NCBI GenBank assembly: GCA_017607445.1
Contig: JAEVHH010000001.1
Location: forward strand, 6,882,001 to 6,946,000
Direction: 5' to 3'
Length of the DNA: 64,000 bases
DNA from: Histoplasma ohiense
Taxonomy: Eukaryota > Ascomycota > Eurotiomycetes > Onygenales > Ajellomycetaceae
Shown here: positions 46,681-58,195 of the stretch, in pieces
Layout: each line of letters begins with the position of its first letter
How positions within the stretch are numbered: position 1 is the stretch's first letter
Made by a program: the position numbers and the translations under genes
Notes under the pieces: model-generated
Seen by the model: the letters and a program-made list of their open reading frames with translations, nothing else
Told to the model about the DNA's origin: nothing
The model's database searches: none

Positions 46681-49600
46681 ATGACTGTCGATGGAGAAGA
46701 AAAGCGGGACGATGGTATTGGGACATGGGATAAATCTTCTCCATTCGTAGAACCGACGGATCCAGCGACTGTGAGACAAAAAATAGGATCCGATGCCACA
46801 CTCGAGCTTCGGAACAGCAAAGAGCTAGACGTTCCCCCAAGCTCTTCACACTCCGAAGGTAGCAAGCTTTCCGAACAGAGGCAAGCTGCCGAATCGGCAA
46901 AGCCGCCGAGAAGATGGTCCCAAAGGTTAAATCCATTCCGATGGCGTCAGATACCCCCCTTGCCTACAGAAAGGACTATATCCAAAGAGTATGGCGCTGG
47001 ATATCTGAGCTTGGTGACATTTCAATGGATATCTTCGTTAATGACGGCAAGTAATTTCCCCTTTATAGATATAGAAGCAACTCAAATAGCAATAAGAAAA
47101 AAACACCTTGCGCTCTTGGATCTGTCATCACGGGGACATTTGCAGGATGCTTTCCGCTAACCTTTCTTAGACCGGATATCTGCGACCCTTAGAAGTCCAG
47201 GATATCTGGTTGGTGAATCCGGATAGATCGGTGGATGTTCTTGTAGTCAAACTTGAACGGTCATTCCAGAATTGTGTTAGCAGGGGCGATCGCTATCCAC
47301 TCTTATGGGCAACATACGAAAACTTCAAAGTCGAATTTTGGGTGGGCGGCATCTGTGCATTATTCTCGAATCTGCTCCAGGTCATGACACCCTTCACTTC
47401 ACGGTATCTCATCCAATTTGCAACAGATGCATATATCGCGAAACACGCTGGCAAGCCTGGCCCGCGGCTGGGACGTGGCATTGGAATCGTCATTGGGATC
47501 TGCTTTATGCAAACCTGCCAGAGTCTTGGTGCAGCGCAGTTCTTCTATCGAGGAATGATCGTCGGAGCCCAAAGCCGTGCTGTCCTTATCAATATGATAT
47601 TTTCCAAAGCTTTGAAAATTTCAGGCCGTGCGAAAGCGGGTGGTAAAGCCACGGCGGAAAGCTCAGAAAATCAAGGTTCAAAGGGCACAGCCGAGGAACC
47701 GGAATCTCTTCGCGCAGCCCGTGATGGAATTCTCAAGGGTAGATTCCAAAAGAAACCGGGGAAGGCTAACGGCCCCAAGGTAACACCGGATGCTGCTACA
47801 GGCATTGCCGGTGATGGCGTTGGATGGAGTAACGGCAGGATCATCACCCTAATGAGCGTGGACGTGGATCGCATTGATAGAGCTCTTGAGTTGTTTCATC
47901 TACTTTGGACCTCTCCCATACTGGTCGTAGTCGCTCTAATCGTCCTTGTGGTTAATATAGGCTATAGCGCTCTTTCTGGATATGCGCTGTTACTGACCGG
48001 GCTCCCGTTTGTCACCTACTCTGTCCGTTCCCTTATCAGACGACGAAATAAGATAAACAAAATGACGGATGAACGCGTTTCTCTTACCCAGGAAATCCTG
48101 ACGGCTGTCAGATTCGTTAAGCTTTTCGGCTGGGAGAGCAGCTTTCTGAGGCGACTGAAGGACATTCGGCAACGCGAAATTCACGCCATCCAAGTCATTT
48201 TGTCCATACGAAACGCTATTCTCTGTGTATCTCTGTCACTTCCTGGGTTCGCATCTATGTTGGCCTTTATAACCTACTCTCTATCGAACCACGTACTGTC
48301 TCCTGCCCCGATATTCTCATCGCTCGCACTATTTAATGCTCTCCGCATGCCGTTGAACATGCTTCCTCTTGTGCTCGGTCAGGTAACGGATGCGTGGACG
48401 GCCCTTGGACGAATTCAAGAGTTCCTCCTTGCGGAGGAGCAACAAGCGGACATACAACAAGACACGTCCTTGGCTCCTGCCATTAAAGTTGAGGATGCGT
48501 CATTTGCCTGGGAGCGTTTACCTACCGATGCAGCAAAGGAGGCCGACAGGAAAGACGAGAAAAGAATGAGGAAGTGTAAGGAAGTGAACGAGTCAACCTC
48601 GCCTGCCCAGGGAAACTCTACGTGTGATCTTCCAATCGAACCTTTCGAACTCAAAGATTTTACTTTTGAGATCGGCCGTAATGAACTTATTGCGGTCATC
48701 GGAACAGTTGGCTGTGGTAAAAGCTCGCTTTTATCAGCCTTGGCCGGAGAAATGCGATTGACAAGGGGCAACGTTACCATGAATGCTACACGGGCTTTCT
48801 GCCCCCAGTACGCTTGGATTCAGAACGCCACTGCGAAAGATAATATACTTTTTGGTAAAAGATATGACGACGTATGGTATAATAAAGTTGTAGATGCCTG
48901 CGCTCTGAGAACTGATTTTGACATGCTGCCAGCCTACGATGCGACGGAAATTGGCGAACGTGGAATAACAGTGTCGGGAGGACAGAAGCAGAGGCTTAAT
49001 ATCGCTCGAGGTATTTATTTTGATGCGGATGTTATCCTCATGGACGATCCGTTATCAGCCGTGGATGCCCATGTTGGCCGCCATATCATGGATAACGCTA
49101 TATGCGGGCTGCTTAAAGACAAATGTCGAATACTTGCAACACACCAACTTCACGTCCTTAGCCGATGCGATCGAATTATATTGATGGATGGCGGTCGTAT
49201 ATCTTCCATCGATACTTTCGACAACCTTATGCGTGACAATGAGGCGTTTCGTCAGCTGTTAGCGACTACGTCCCAGGAGGAGGATACTTCAAAGAATGAA
49301 AGCGACAGGGAGGATGGCATTGAAGCTGCAAGTGTGGAAATGCCGAAAAATAAATCCAAAACATCGAAACCGCTGGCTCTGATGCAGCAGGAAGACCGAG
49401 CAGTTAGTTCAGTTGACTGGGAAGTGTGGAGGGCATATATCGCGTCGTTTGGCCTGATAATAAATGGTCCGTTCATCGTTTTGTCACTGATTCTCTGTAG
49501 CGCAGGAAATATAGTAACGAGCTTGTGGCTTTCATTCTGGACCTCAGACGAGTTCGGCCTGTCAACTGGCCAGTATATCGGTGTATACGCTGGACTGACC

Positions 49601-51278
49601 GGCATCCAGCTGTGCCTCATATTTGCATTCTCTACGACTCTGTCAGTGAGCGGAACGAATGCGAGCAGGGTAATGTTTCAAAAGGCGATGACGCGAGTTT
49701 TAAGGGCTCCCATGGCGTTTTTCGACACCACCCCCATGGGTCGTATTGTCAACCGATTTTCCCACGATGTTCACACCATGGACAATGACCTGACAGAAAC
49801 AATGCGGATTTACTATCTCACCCTCTCCCTGATTATATCCATTCTGATTTTGATCATCGTATTCTTTCACTATGTAAGTCATGCGGATATTTCTTTTCCT
49901 TTTTCCTTATCTTGGATTGAGCTCACCGTTTCTCCTATAGTTTGCTGTGGCTCTTGGCCCTCTTTTCATATTATTCCTGATAGCGACAAACTATTATCGA
50001 GCATCGGCCCGAGAAATGAAACGACATGAGGCCGTCCTCCGTTCCACTGTTTTCGCCCAGTTCAGCGAGGGTATCTCGGGAATTTCATCGATTAGGGCGT
50101 ACGGCGTACAGGCCCACTTCCTTCGTCAGCTCCGCGCAGCACTTGATGATATGGACAGCGCGTATTTTCTTACATTCGCGAACCAAAGATGGATAAGCGT
50201 CAGATTAGATGCTATCGGCATTTTCATGGTTTTTGTCACCGGTATCTTAGTAGTAACGTCGAGATTCAATGTTTCACCAAGCATATCAGGACTTGTGCTG
50301 TCTCATATCCTCGCCATATCACAGATGTTACAGTTCACCATTCGTTGTCTAGCTGATGTTGAAAACAGCATGAATGCCACTGAGCGCATTCACCACTATG
50401 GAACAAAGCTGGAGGAGGAAGCACCACAACATCTGCTCGAATTGGATAGCCAATGGCCGCAACAAGGCAGAATTTCATTTTCCAACGTGGAAATGCGATA
50501 TCGGCCAGGCCTTCCATTGGTTTTGCAGGGACTGACTATGGATATCCGAGGCGGCGAGCATATCGGGATCGTTGGTCGGACAGGGGCCGGCAAATCAACT
50601 ATCACGTCAACCCTGTTCCGAATGACAGAGCTCTCTGGGGGGACTATCAAAATTGACGACATAGACATAGCCACTGTCGGTCTACATGACCTGCGGTCTC
50701 GACTCGCCATCATCCCGCAGGATCCTGCCTTATTCCACGGTACTATCCGATCTAATCTTGATCCCTTTAACGAGCACACCGATTTAAAGTTATGGTCCGC
50801 ACTTAGAAAAGCCGACTTAGTCGGTCAAGATACACCGTCAGACTCTTCAACTGACCAAATCAACTCATCACCAACGGCCAGACAACCCCAACAGCGCATC
50901 AACCTCGATACCGTGGTCGAAGAGGAAGGATTGAATTTCTCACTGGGCCAACGGCAACTCATGGCGTTAGCACGCGCTCTTGTTCGTGACTCGCGCATCA
51001 TTGTCTGTGACGAAGCAACTTCCTCAGTTGATTTTGAAACGGATCGGAAGATTCAGAAGACGATGTCGCAGGGGTTCAAAGGGAAGACACTGCTGTGTAT
51101 CGCTCATCGATTGCGGACGGTCATCAACTACGATCGCATTTGTGTGATGGACCAGGGACGCATTGTTGAATTTGACGAGCCGCTGAAGTTGTGGGAGAAG
51201 CCTGGTGGGGTGTTTCGAGGCATGTGCGATCGGAGTGGGATTCTGAGGGAGGATTTTTTGGTTGGGTTTGAGGAATGA
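46681..51278 (+). CDS. ABCC-family multidrug transporter (Yor1-like)
   Basis: Three exons, 46681-47046, 47171-49873 and 49941-51278, encode 1468 residues. The first intron uses a GC donor: ACG|GCAAGT...CTTAG|ACC is the only splice that keeps the frame (SLMT to TGYLRPLE). The second is GTAAGT...TATAG. Architecture is TMD1-NBD1-TMD2-NBD2 without a TMD0. NBD1 (about 560-800) has Walker A GTVGCGKSS near 632, signature VSGGQKQR and Walker B ILMDDPLSAVD with Asp instead of the catalytic Glu, as usual in ABCC proteins. NBD2 has Walker A GRTGAGKST near 1234, signature FSLGQRQL and CDEATSSVD. The N-terminal RRWSQRLNPFRWRQIPPLP and the GYLRPLE...DIWLVNPDRS segments match fungal Yor1/bile-acid type exporters. 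The expected role is ATP-driven export of organic anions or drugs at the plasma membrane; substrate unknown. Confidence 0.92.
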
Positions 51279-52069
51279 TCAAGAATAGATATCCCACATT
51301 TATATAGAGATCCAGGACATAACAGACATATGTGTGTATAAAATCCAACGAGGAATTTATGTAGTTTGCATCTTGTGGCGGTCTCTATTGTCAGGAATGC
51401 TTAGGCATGGCCAAGGATGCTATAAATGCACAAGTAGCAACAGATCTGTTCAGCTTGTTATATCACCACACTTATGAGGCTATGAGGCATGACAAACATA
51501 ATGTAGTTATAAGTTTCTCATATCGGTGGGGGCATTCCACCGATCCACCCTTATCGCAGGATTCTTTAACTTCTCCAACTATGTACTATGTATGGAGGTA
51601 ATCGAGCACTGTACGTGGTTTAGTACCATCCCACTGTTTTAGCATGCTAAGTGTTGCGGAATTTCCTCCTAGTGAGTGATTATACCAAAACCTCGTGGAT
51701 AAAAAGCGTATGACTATTTTCAACATCATCAGCCTATTTCAAATACTCATTCAATCATCACAAATATTCTACTTTAGAATTTTTCATATCCCTAGCTTCA
51801 TTTTGTGCTATGGCAGAAACTTATGCGTATATCTGTTGAGATATTATTATACATTTGAAGATGAGTGGTGTTGAGAGCTCTTTTGGAGATCCTGTGCCCA
51901 TGTGTGAAATCTACTCTTGCAGTGACATCTCAGTGGAGTCGCTGAGGTAGCAGCGGGCAATCACATTTTGTGCTTTTCTTCATATTGTTTCTAAGACTAA
52001 ATTAAAGTATCAAGAGTTTTCAAGTTTCCACCTCACTGGTCAGCCGACTCGGAAAGTTCAGCCACAATT
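51279..52069. other. Intergenic region with AT-rich, repeat-like DNA
   Basis: Follows the transporter stop. It is A/T-rich with no coding sequence. If the tRNA-like boxes at 52088-52136 mark a SINE head on the minus strand, this DNA would be its body, but no internal repeat or poly-A end was found to prove it. Confidence 0.4.
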
Positions 52070-52150
52070 TGGGGTTTTGAGCATTTGGGATTTGAACCCA
52101 ACACAGCATTGCGCCTAACCCCTAACCACTACGCGATCCAGGCAGATGTA
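52070..52150 (-). mobile_element. tRNA-like segment, probable SINE head or tRNA relic
   Basis: On the minus strand there is an A-box-like TCGCGTAGTGG (52126-52136) and a perfect B-box-like GGTTCAAATCC (52088-52098). The T arm can pair exactly: TTGGG, loop TTCAAAT, CCCAA. The A-to-B spacing is about six bases short for a real tRNA, and no acceptor stem or anticodon arm forms. It therefore fits a Pol III-transcribed tRNA-derived SINE or a decayed tRNA gene. It sits about 160 bp upstream of the ADP-ribosylglycohydrolase start. Confidence 0.5.
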
Positions 52151-52618
52151 AAATCATCATTCTTCATCCGCATACCCTCAGAAGACGAGGGAGCATTTCC
52201 ATTATTCTCCACTTTCACATCCTACATTGACAACCAGATAGCGCGAAATATACTAGTACGTGTGTACCATTTAGAACCAGTCCATAGCAACAGAAGGGAA
52301 GAAAGAAAAAGTATGGATTGGAATTCCTCGCCCTTCACCCCTTTGTACATGTACATGTACATACGCGCAACGGTGCAGGATAGAATCAAGGGGGCCATCA
52401 TCGGATCTGCTTTGGGTGACTGTATCGGGTTGTATACGGGTATGTACGCTGCCTCGTCGCTTGGTATATTCTGAAAGATGTGTTGCATTTTCAATGGATG
52501 GATGTTGCTCCATGGTGCTTGTCTTTTTCATGCATTTTTTTGATATTCTTTCTTATATTCTTTGTCAATGCAAGGCTATGCATGCAACGAGCACAGGGGC
52601 GAATTTTCAACAAGCCAA

Positions 52619-52660
52619 AAAAAAAAAAAAAAGAAAGAAAGAAAGAAAGAAAGAAAAGAA
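52619..52660. repeat. Poly-A plus (GAAA)n microsatellite in the long first intron
   Basis: Fourteen A followed by several GAAA units within the 565-nt intron 52440-53004 of the ADP-ribosylglycohydrolase gene; a short A-rich run recurs at about 52917-52940. Confidence 0.8.
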
Positions 52661-54387
52661 AGAAGAATATCCTTTTTTCATGTTGATGATTTTCCCCCTT
52701 CTGATAATGCATTCCACATCTGCCGATCATTGAAACGCTGGCAATAACAGTGATTCATATGGGTCACTATCTATATTCGCCCTACGGAGTACATTGTCTC
52801 CATTGATAACCTTTTACGTTTTCAACCCTCGCACTCGAGTTGGGTTGTACAGTACAACGAATTTCCAATCCGAAAAACTCGTCCTTGCGAAGCCTAGTTT
52901 GCAAGCATATAACAGAAAAAAAAAAAATAAAAATAAAAAATGCAGGAAAGCAAAAGACTTGGTTGAAATTTCTGATGCGGCCAGAAAATTCTTGTCGGAA
53001 ATAGAATTCCTATCCAAATCACTATCTCAAAGCGCGTACCCAGAGGGGAAGTTTCAACTCATCGATCCGCCGACGGAGTTTAGGAATGATGGGCATAGAA
53101 GTGAGAGTTGACTCATTTTCTTTATTCGTTTGGTTTTTCTTTGTTGATGAGGCTGTAGACATATGCCATGTAACCCGTTTATTTCCACTATTGTTATTAT
53201 CGTTTTCATTTATAAAAGGCTATTTAACATTGCAGCTGACCAAAAAAAAACCTGACATTCAACCTCGGAAGATAAATTCCAGGTCGTACGTAGATCCGAT
53301 TTGGCCCTCTAAAAAGTATTCAAAGTGTAGCATACAGATCACTACTGACAGTTTTTAACCAGCATGGACCGATGATACAGATCAGGCACTGCTCATTGTG
53401 CTGTCATATTTGCATCATAACGGAAAAGAACTTTCGCCGAAGGACGTAGCTAAGCGCCTGCAGATCTGGGTCGAACAGGGTTTAAGATGCTTGAATAGAC
53501 CCCCGTGTGGACTGGGGAGGACAGTAGGAACTGTAAAATGTTTGACAGATGCCCCATTCTCCGGTTTGACAAGTATCATGGGGAATTATTCTGATCGAGT
53601 TTATGTTATGAACCTGCGGCACAGCCCGGGTCTTATTTGTACTTCTGTCGGGTGTGACTAGTCGCTTTGTCGCAGCGCTTGCATGCTTGGGCCACGATCT
53701 GCAATCTGAAACCGTGGTCCATGCCATTTTGATTCGCAGTTGAAACTCAGCCATGCAATCTGAATACATGGCCCTGTGATGGGTTAGCATCTGTTAGTAG
53801 TTAACTTACACAATCAACCCTCTACCGCCCATTCACCCTCTCATGTGCTCACGCGCGTCTACCAAACACTCGTCCTCTTGTGATTCTGCTCTGTGCTTGT
53901 GTAGTTCCTAACAATTCCTCCACATAACTCTAACATTCTTCCACTCTGTGCCCCACTGCAGTGTGATCTCTGATATTCTTCTGTTCTGATCTCTTCTCTA
54001 TAAGAATCCTCTTTGTATGATTTTTTCTTCTAATCTCTTTTCTAGAGTGGCTGCTGAGATCATGATTCATGAATTACACATTTGATTTGATTTGATTTGA
54101 TTCCAGTCCATTTCTTGATGTGATTTCCAGTGGAATCATGATTAGAACAGAAGTGTAAAGTGACTAGAATTATTAAAACATGAGTGAAATGGGACTAATA
54201 AATCTTGATATTTCATGTAAAGTGACTGACTATCAAAAATAAGAACATGATCTGGGACTGACTATGATTTTGACTGAGGTTTGGTCCTGTTCTGATGATT
54301 ATATAATACATATCTTAGATATCAATCTGATGATATGATTGGTGGAGATATCACCCCTATCTAGTGCTGTCAACCAATTTGCCCCTG

Positions 54388-54803
54388 CCAACCTATCTAC
54401 TGCTGCTAATCTATCGCCGCTGCTAAGCTATCCCTCGCTGCTAAGCTATTTATCGCTGCCAATCTATCCCTCGCTGCTAAGCTATCACCGCTGCCAACCT
54501 ATCTATTGCTGCTAAGCTATCCCTCACTGCTAAGCTATCCCTCGCTGCTAAGCTATCCCTCGCTGCTAAGCTATCCCTCGCTGCTAAGCTATCCCTCGCT
54601 GCTAAGCTATCCCTCGCTGGCTATCCCTCACTGCTAAGCTATCGCCGCTGCCAACCTATCTATTGCTGCAAGCTATCCCTCGCTGCTAAGCTATCCCTCC
54701 CTGCTAAGCTATCCCTCGCTGCTAAGCTATCCCTCGCTGCTATTCTATCTATCGCTGCTAAGCTATCTATCACTGCTAAGCTAGCTATCGCTGCCAATCT
54801 ATA
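54388..54803. repeat. 18-bp minisatellite (CTATCCCTCGCTGCTAAG)n
   Basis: About 23 units over some 415 bp. The core units (54525-54610) are nearly identical. Outer units diverge (CTATCTATCGCTGCCAAT, CTATCGCCGCTGCTAAG), and at least two units are truncated, near 54610 and 54665. This pattern of homogenised centre and diverged edges is typical of unequal exchange or slippage. Confidence 0.9.
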
Positions 54804-54823
54804 TAGGGTAAATCATGGCCCCG

Positions 54824-54866
54824 TTTGGTCCCATTTTGTAAAATGGGACTACAAAATGGGACCAAA
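54824..54866. repeat. Perfect 17-bp inverted repeat with 9-nt loop
   Basis: TTTGGTCCCATTTTGTA (54824-54840) and its exact complement TACAAAATGGGACCAAA (54850-54866) flank AAATGGGAC. It starts about 20 bp after the minisatellite and carries the GGGAC motif seen across the inserted block, so it may be a transposon terminus. Confidence 0.85.
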
Positions 54867-56564
54867 TGGGATCAGAACTGATAATTTATAACTAAAACAT
54901 GATCTGGGACTAGAATTATAATATAAATCATGATTCATATAAAATGACTGATTTCATAAACACTATATGGGACCAGGACTAAGATATTTGAGAATGGGAC
55001 TGAGGAAAAATTTGGTCCTGGTCCCAATGTCCCATGCATGGTCACACAGCCAGTCTATCAGAATCACTACTCCGTACCTACTACTCAATCAAATCTGAAT
55101 CTAAATCATCAGCAAATTTCTCTGCCATCTTATCAAACTTATGCCTGATGTCAGTATAAAAGAAAGAGAGAAGAAGAGAATAAAGAAAAAGCTCCAAGAT
55201 CAAGATATGATTGTGCAGCATGTAGCAATATTGCTCTCTGCTTGAAGAGAGGATGTTGGAAGAAGTTCCATTCTAATAATATTAATTAGAGCTAGATCAA
55301 ATAGATTATATAAATTACACCAAAACACACCAATACAGCCGATCTCTCATATTATCCAGTAGTTTTCACGTATTTAATACGCTAATGTACACGCTAAAAT
55401 ACGCTAATTGTGTCCTCGCGGCCAGACGAGGGGGATAGAGTAATGCATGCATGGTATTCGATACTCCTTTTCGAGTGCATGTTTCCTTCTCTGTTCATTT
55501 TGTTTTTCTAGGTTGCACAGATATACACAAGCTAACGACGCTTCTGCTACGCCGCAAAACACGATTTTCAGGTAGTTCTCAGTAAGAACTATCTTGACAG
55601 CCCTGTCCAAGTCGCCTATGATTGCTGGGTTAAATCAAATAGAAACATAGCACCAAATGGATCGTTGATGCGCACACACCCGTTGGGCGTGATATGCATC
55701 TTTGCTACACTTCCAGAGACCCTTCCAGATTGCCGCAGATTACTCAGCCATCACACACGCAGATCCCCGGTGCATCGTATCTTGTTGCACTGTGACAGGG
55801 CTTATCCGAGGCATTTTGCGTGGACAAGTATTGAATGAGGGCAATGTAGATGAGATAATCGAGAAGGCTTTTGTGTGGGTAGATGAATGGGTACGAAGGC
55901 GAGCCAGCGGTGTTACTGGATCAGATTGTACTCCGGAAGAGAATGAGTTACAAGAACACGGGGCTTTGCTTGAAATTGAAGAATATACCAGGCACGCAAG
56001 AGCAACCAGCTTCAAAGAGCTTGAACTAGACGATTCTCAGAAAATGGGATATGTCTATAAGACATTTGGAGCAGCGATTCTGGCCCTAAGGCTAGGGATA
56101 CGGCAAACAGGGTACGAGCAGAAATGCAGGACCAACAGCGCCACCAAACTACTGCATTCTGTTATTCTCGAGAAAGAAATCACAGAGCTTACGTTTGAAG
56201 GCGGAGATGCTGACACAAACGCCTGCGTTGCAGGGGCTCTCCTAGGTTGTTGGTTTGGTTATAATTCCCTGCCGCCACAGTGGCGCGACGGTATGCAACA
56301 TGTCGGCTGGATGGCGGGGAAGTGTGAGCCACTAAGCCAAATTGTCGGTTTGGAGGAAACCATTTCGGACAATGGACTGCAACTCAAGTACAGTACAATG
56401 GAAGTAAGGACCCGGACACCTCGATTGATGGCGGAAAAGGATTGATGAATGCAGAGGAATTGAAGAAGAGGGATGAGGAATTCATGTATCGGTACCTGGC
56501 GAGAAGTAAAGATGCGACGGAGATAGTGAGAGAAATCAGACGAAAGGAGTGTTCTCGTCATTGA

Positions 56565-58195
56565 GAGGGTTACCTGAGTAAATAGTTTGTCTTGACATAT
56601 GCTATTGGCTATTAATTTGCGTTTTCCTTTGGCCGCAGGAGATCTTGTTGTTTCTGATTGGAGTCTTATCAATGATACAGCATGTGGGTCTTACACAACA
56701 GCAAACCGACAGCTTGACAGGAATGTCCAACGCATTTTGACTGATTCCAGAATTGTCAATCTCACCAATTCTTTGATTATTTCTAGCGCTTCCTAGTGCC
56801 AACGACACTCTGCAATACGACTATGTTCCTTACGGCCATTGTTTAGCCTTTCCCTGGAATTTTTAATCTTGGGAGAGTGGTGAGACGCTCAGCAAATAAT
56901 GGAGCGAGGACTCTCTCTCAAAAACGCCACAAGAATTTGGCTTCCCTTGGCGGCAGACTCCTGGGCCTGGGCGGTGTCCAATTTTAAAATACAGTGATCC
57001 CTGCAATAGCCCAACTAAAACGCTGCAGTCTAGCCGCTGCGGTTGGCCGCCTGACACCCAATCCGCCTTAGCGGGCAATGCGCGCTGACTATTGACGGGC
57101 CCTTCGCCCGTTTTAGTCATGATCCCACAAGTTCTGATGCTGTCGAGGTTTTGGTTAGCCCCAGAGCTTAAAAGGCCTTTTTGGCACTTTGGCGATTGAC
57201 GCGAGTGGCCACACCCCACTGCAGACGTACCAGAACAAGCCAGCACATGCTCACTTCGAAAGACCCCTTAATCGTGTGTGTAGCTTTCAGTGAATCAATC
57301 CGTTTGGGATTGTTCTGCGTTCCTGGAATCTCAAATGAAAGCGGACTTTTTTTGTAAACCCTTTCTCTCCTCTTCCTTTTCTCCCCAGACAAGCCAACCG
57401 ATAGTATCTGTTCTCTTTTTACTCTGATTTTATTTCATTTCCGAAAGATCAGAGGCTTTCTTTCAGCCAACCAAACGGGCGACCCGTGAAATCTTTACCA
57501 ACCGAACGGGTGTCAATTCCACATCTTGGCATCTTGTTCAACTCCCGCGTGTGCTTTCGAGCTCAATTCCAACATACGACAGCCACACACACACACCCAG
57601 GGGATCATAATAATGATGGCCAAAAACATCGGTCCTGCCCAGTAAAGCTCCCGCAGACAGAAGAGTAGAGCCTTCTGAACAGCCAGCAATTGGACTGCTC
57701 CCAAGGAAGGCGTGGGCCTTTGTCTCTCACCCCCTCTATTCCAAACATCAATTGGCTCCGTCAATCGACCGTTCTCTTTCGCAACATTATACATACATAC
57801 CACCTTGTCCGGACAAGCCTGTCGAACATTTCTTATCTCTCTAGAGCCTCGTTATCCTCGGTGACGCACGCCGCACATCTTAGCTCCTCCGAATTTTTCC
57901 TTTTGTGTCAATTGACACCCTCAGAAAAGTGGTCGCTTATACTTTCTTCATACAAGCTTACCCGATATTTCCAGGATAAAACCAACACGGTGATGCCTGT
58001 CGTGGCATAAAGAAATCGAACAATCGAAACCCAGAAATTGAAACCTGTTTCACACCGTTGACACAGCTATAGATTACAAACGGCCAGGATCATTTCAACC
58101 CAACCCCTTTCAAAACAACGAAAAGATATTACTTCTCTTTCCGCCAGCAGAGTGTGCATCAACGGCAACGGTGCAACTCCCAACCACATTACTCA
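56565..58195. other. Intergenic region before the single-pass membrane protein gene
   Basis: No gene recognised. The part from about 57500 to 58195 is C/T- and A-rich with open but unsupported frames (57690-58010) and probably contains promoter and leader of the gene at 58196. Confidence 0.5.

Larger units (their letters stand above)
53533..55571 (+). other. 2-kb GT...AG-bounded insertion inside the ADP-ribosylglycohydrolase gene
   Basis: Left edge ACT|GTAAAATG, right edge GATTTTCAG|GTAGTT. Removing exactly this block joins GLGRTVGT to VVLSKNYLD in phase 0 with no lost family residue, so it behaves on paper as an intron. Its content is not intron-like: A/T-rich DNA with repeated GGGACT/GGGACC motifs (about 54100-54320 and 54824-55040), an 18-bp minisatellite and a long hairpin. 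The string ACATGATCTGGGACT occurs in the same orientation on both sides of the minisatellite (about 54246 and 54898). Most likely a short native intron received a non-autonomous mobile element. No transposase is encoded. Confidence 0.6.
52313..56564 (+). pseudogene. ADP-ribosylglycohydrolase (DraG/ARH family), disrupted
   Basis: Family segments appear in order: RIKGAIIGSALGDCIGLYT (exon 1, 52313-52439), EFLSKSLSQSAYPEGKFQLI and DPPTEFRNDGHR (from 53005), WTDDTDQALLIVLSYLHHNG (from about 53363), GLGRTVGTV (to 53532), then after 55572 VVLSKNYLDSP, NIAPNGSLMRTHPLG, ADYSAITHADPRCIVSCCTV and FEGGDADTNACVAGALLGCW. GALGD, WTDDT and the GGDADTNA motif supply the di-magnesium ligands. Such enzymes remove ADP-ribose from proteins. 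Two frame breaks remain: one extra C at CCC 55720-55722, and about two surplus bases at 56401-56409, after which GGKGLMNAEELKKRDEEFMY continues to the stop at 56562. The junction between 53101 and 53363 is unresolved and lacks some residues. Intron 1 is 565 nt and another is 2039 nt, far longer than elsewhere in the window. Confidence 0.8.

Noticed and set aside
52070..52150. A true tRNA gene
   Set aside because: The A-to-B box spacing is too short and neither acceptor stem nor anticodon arm can pair.
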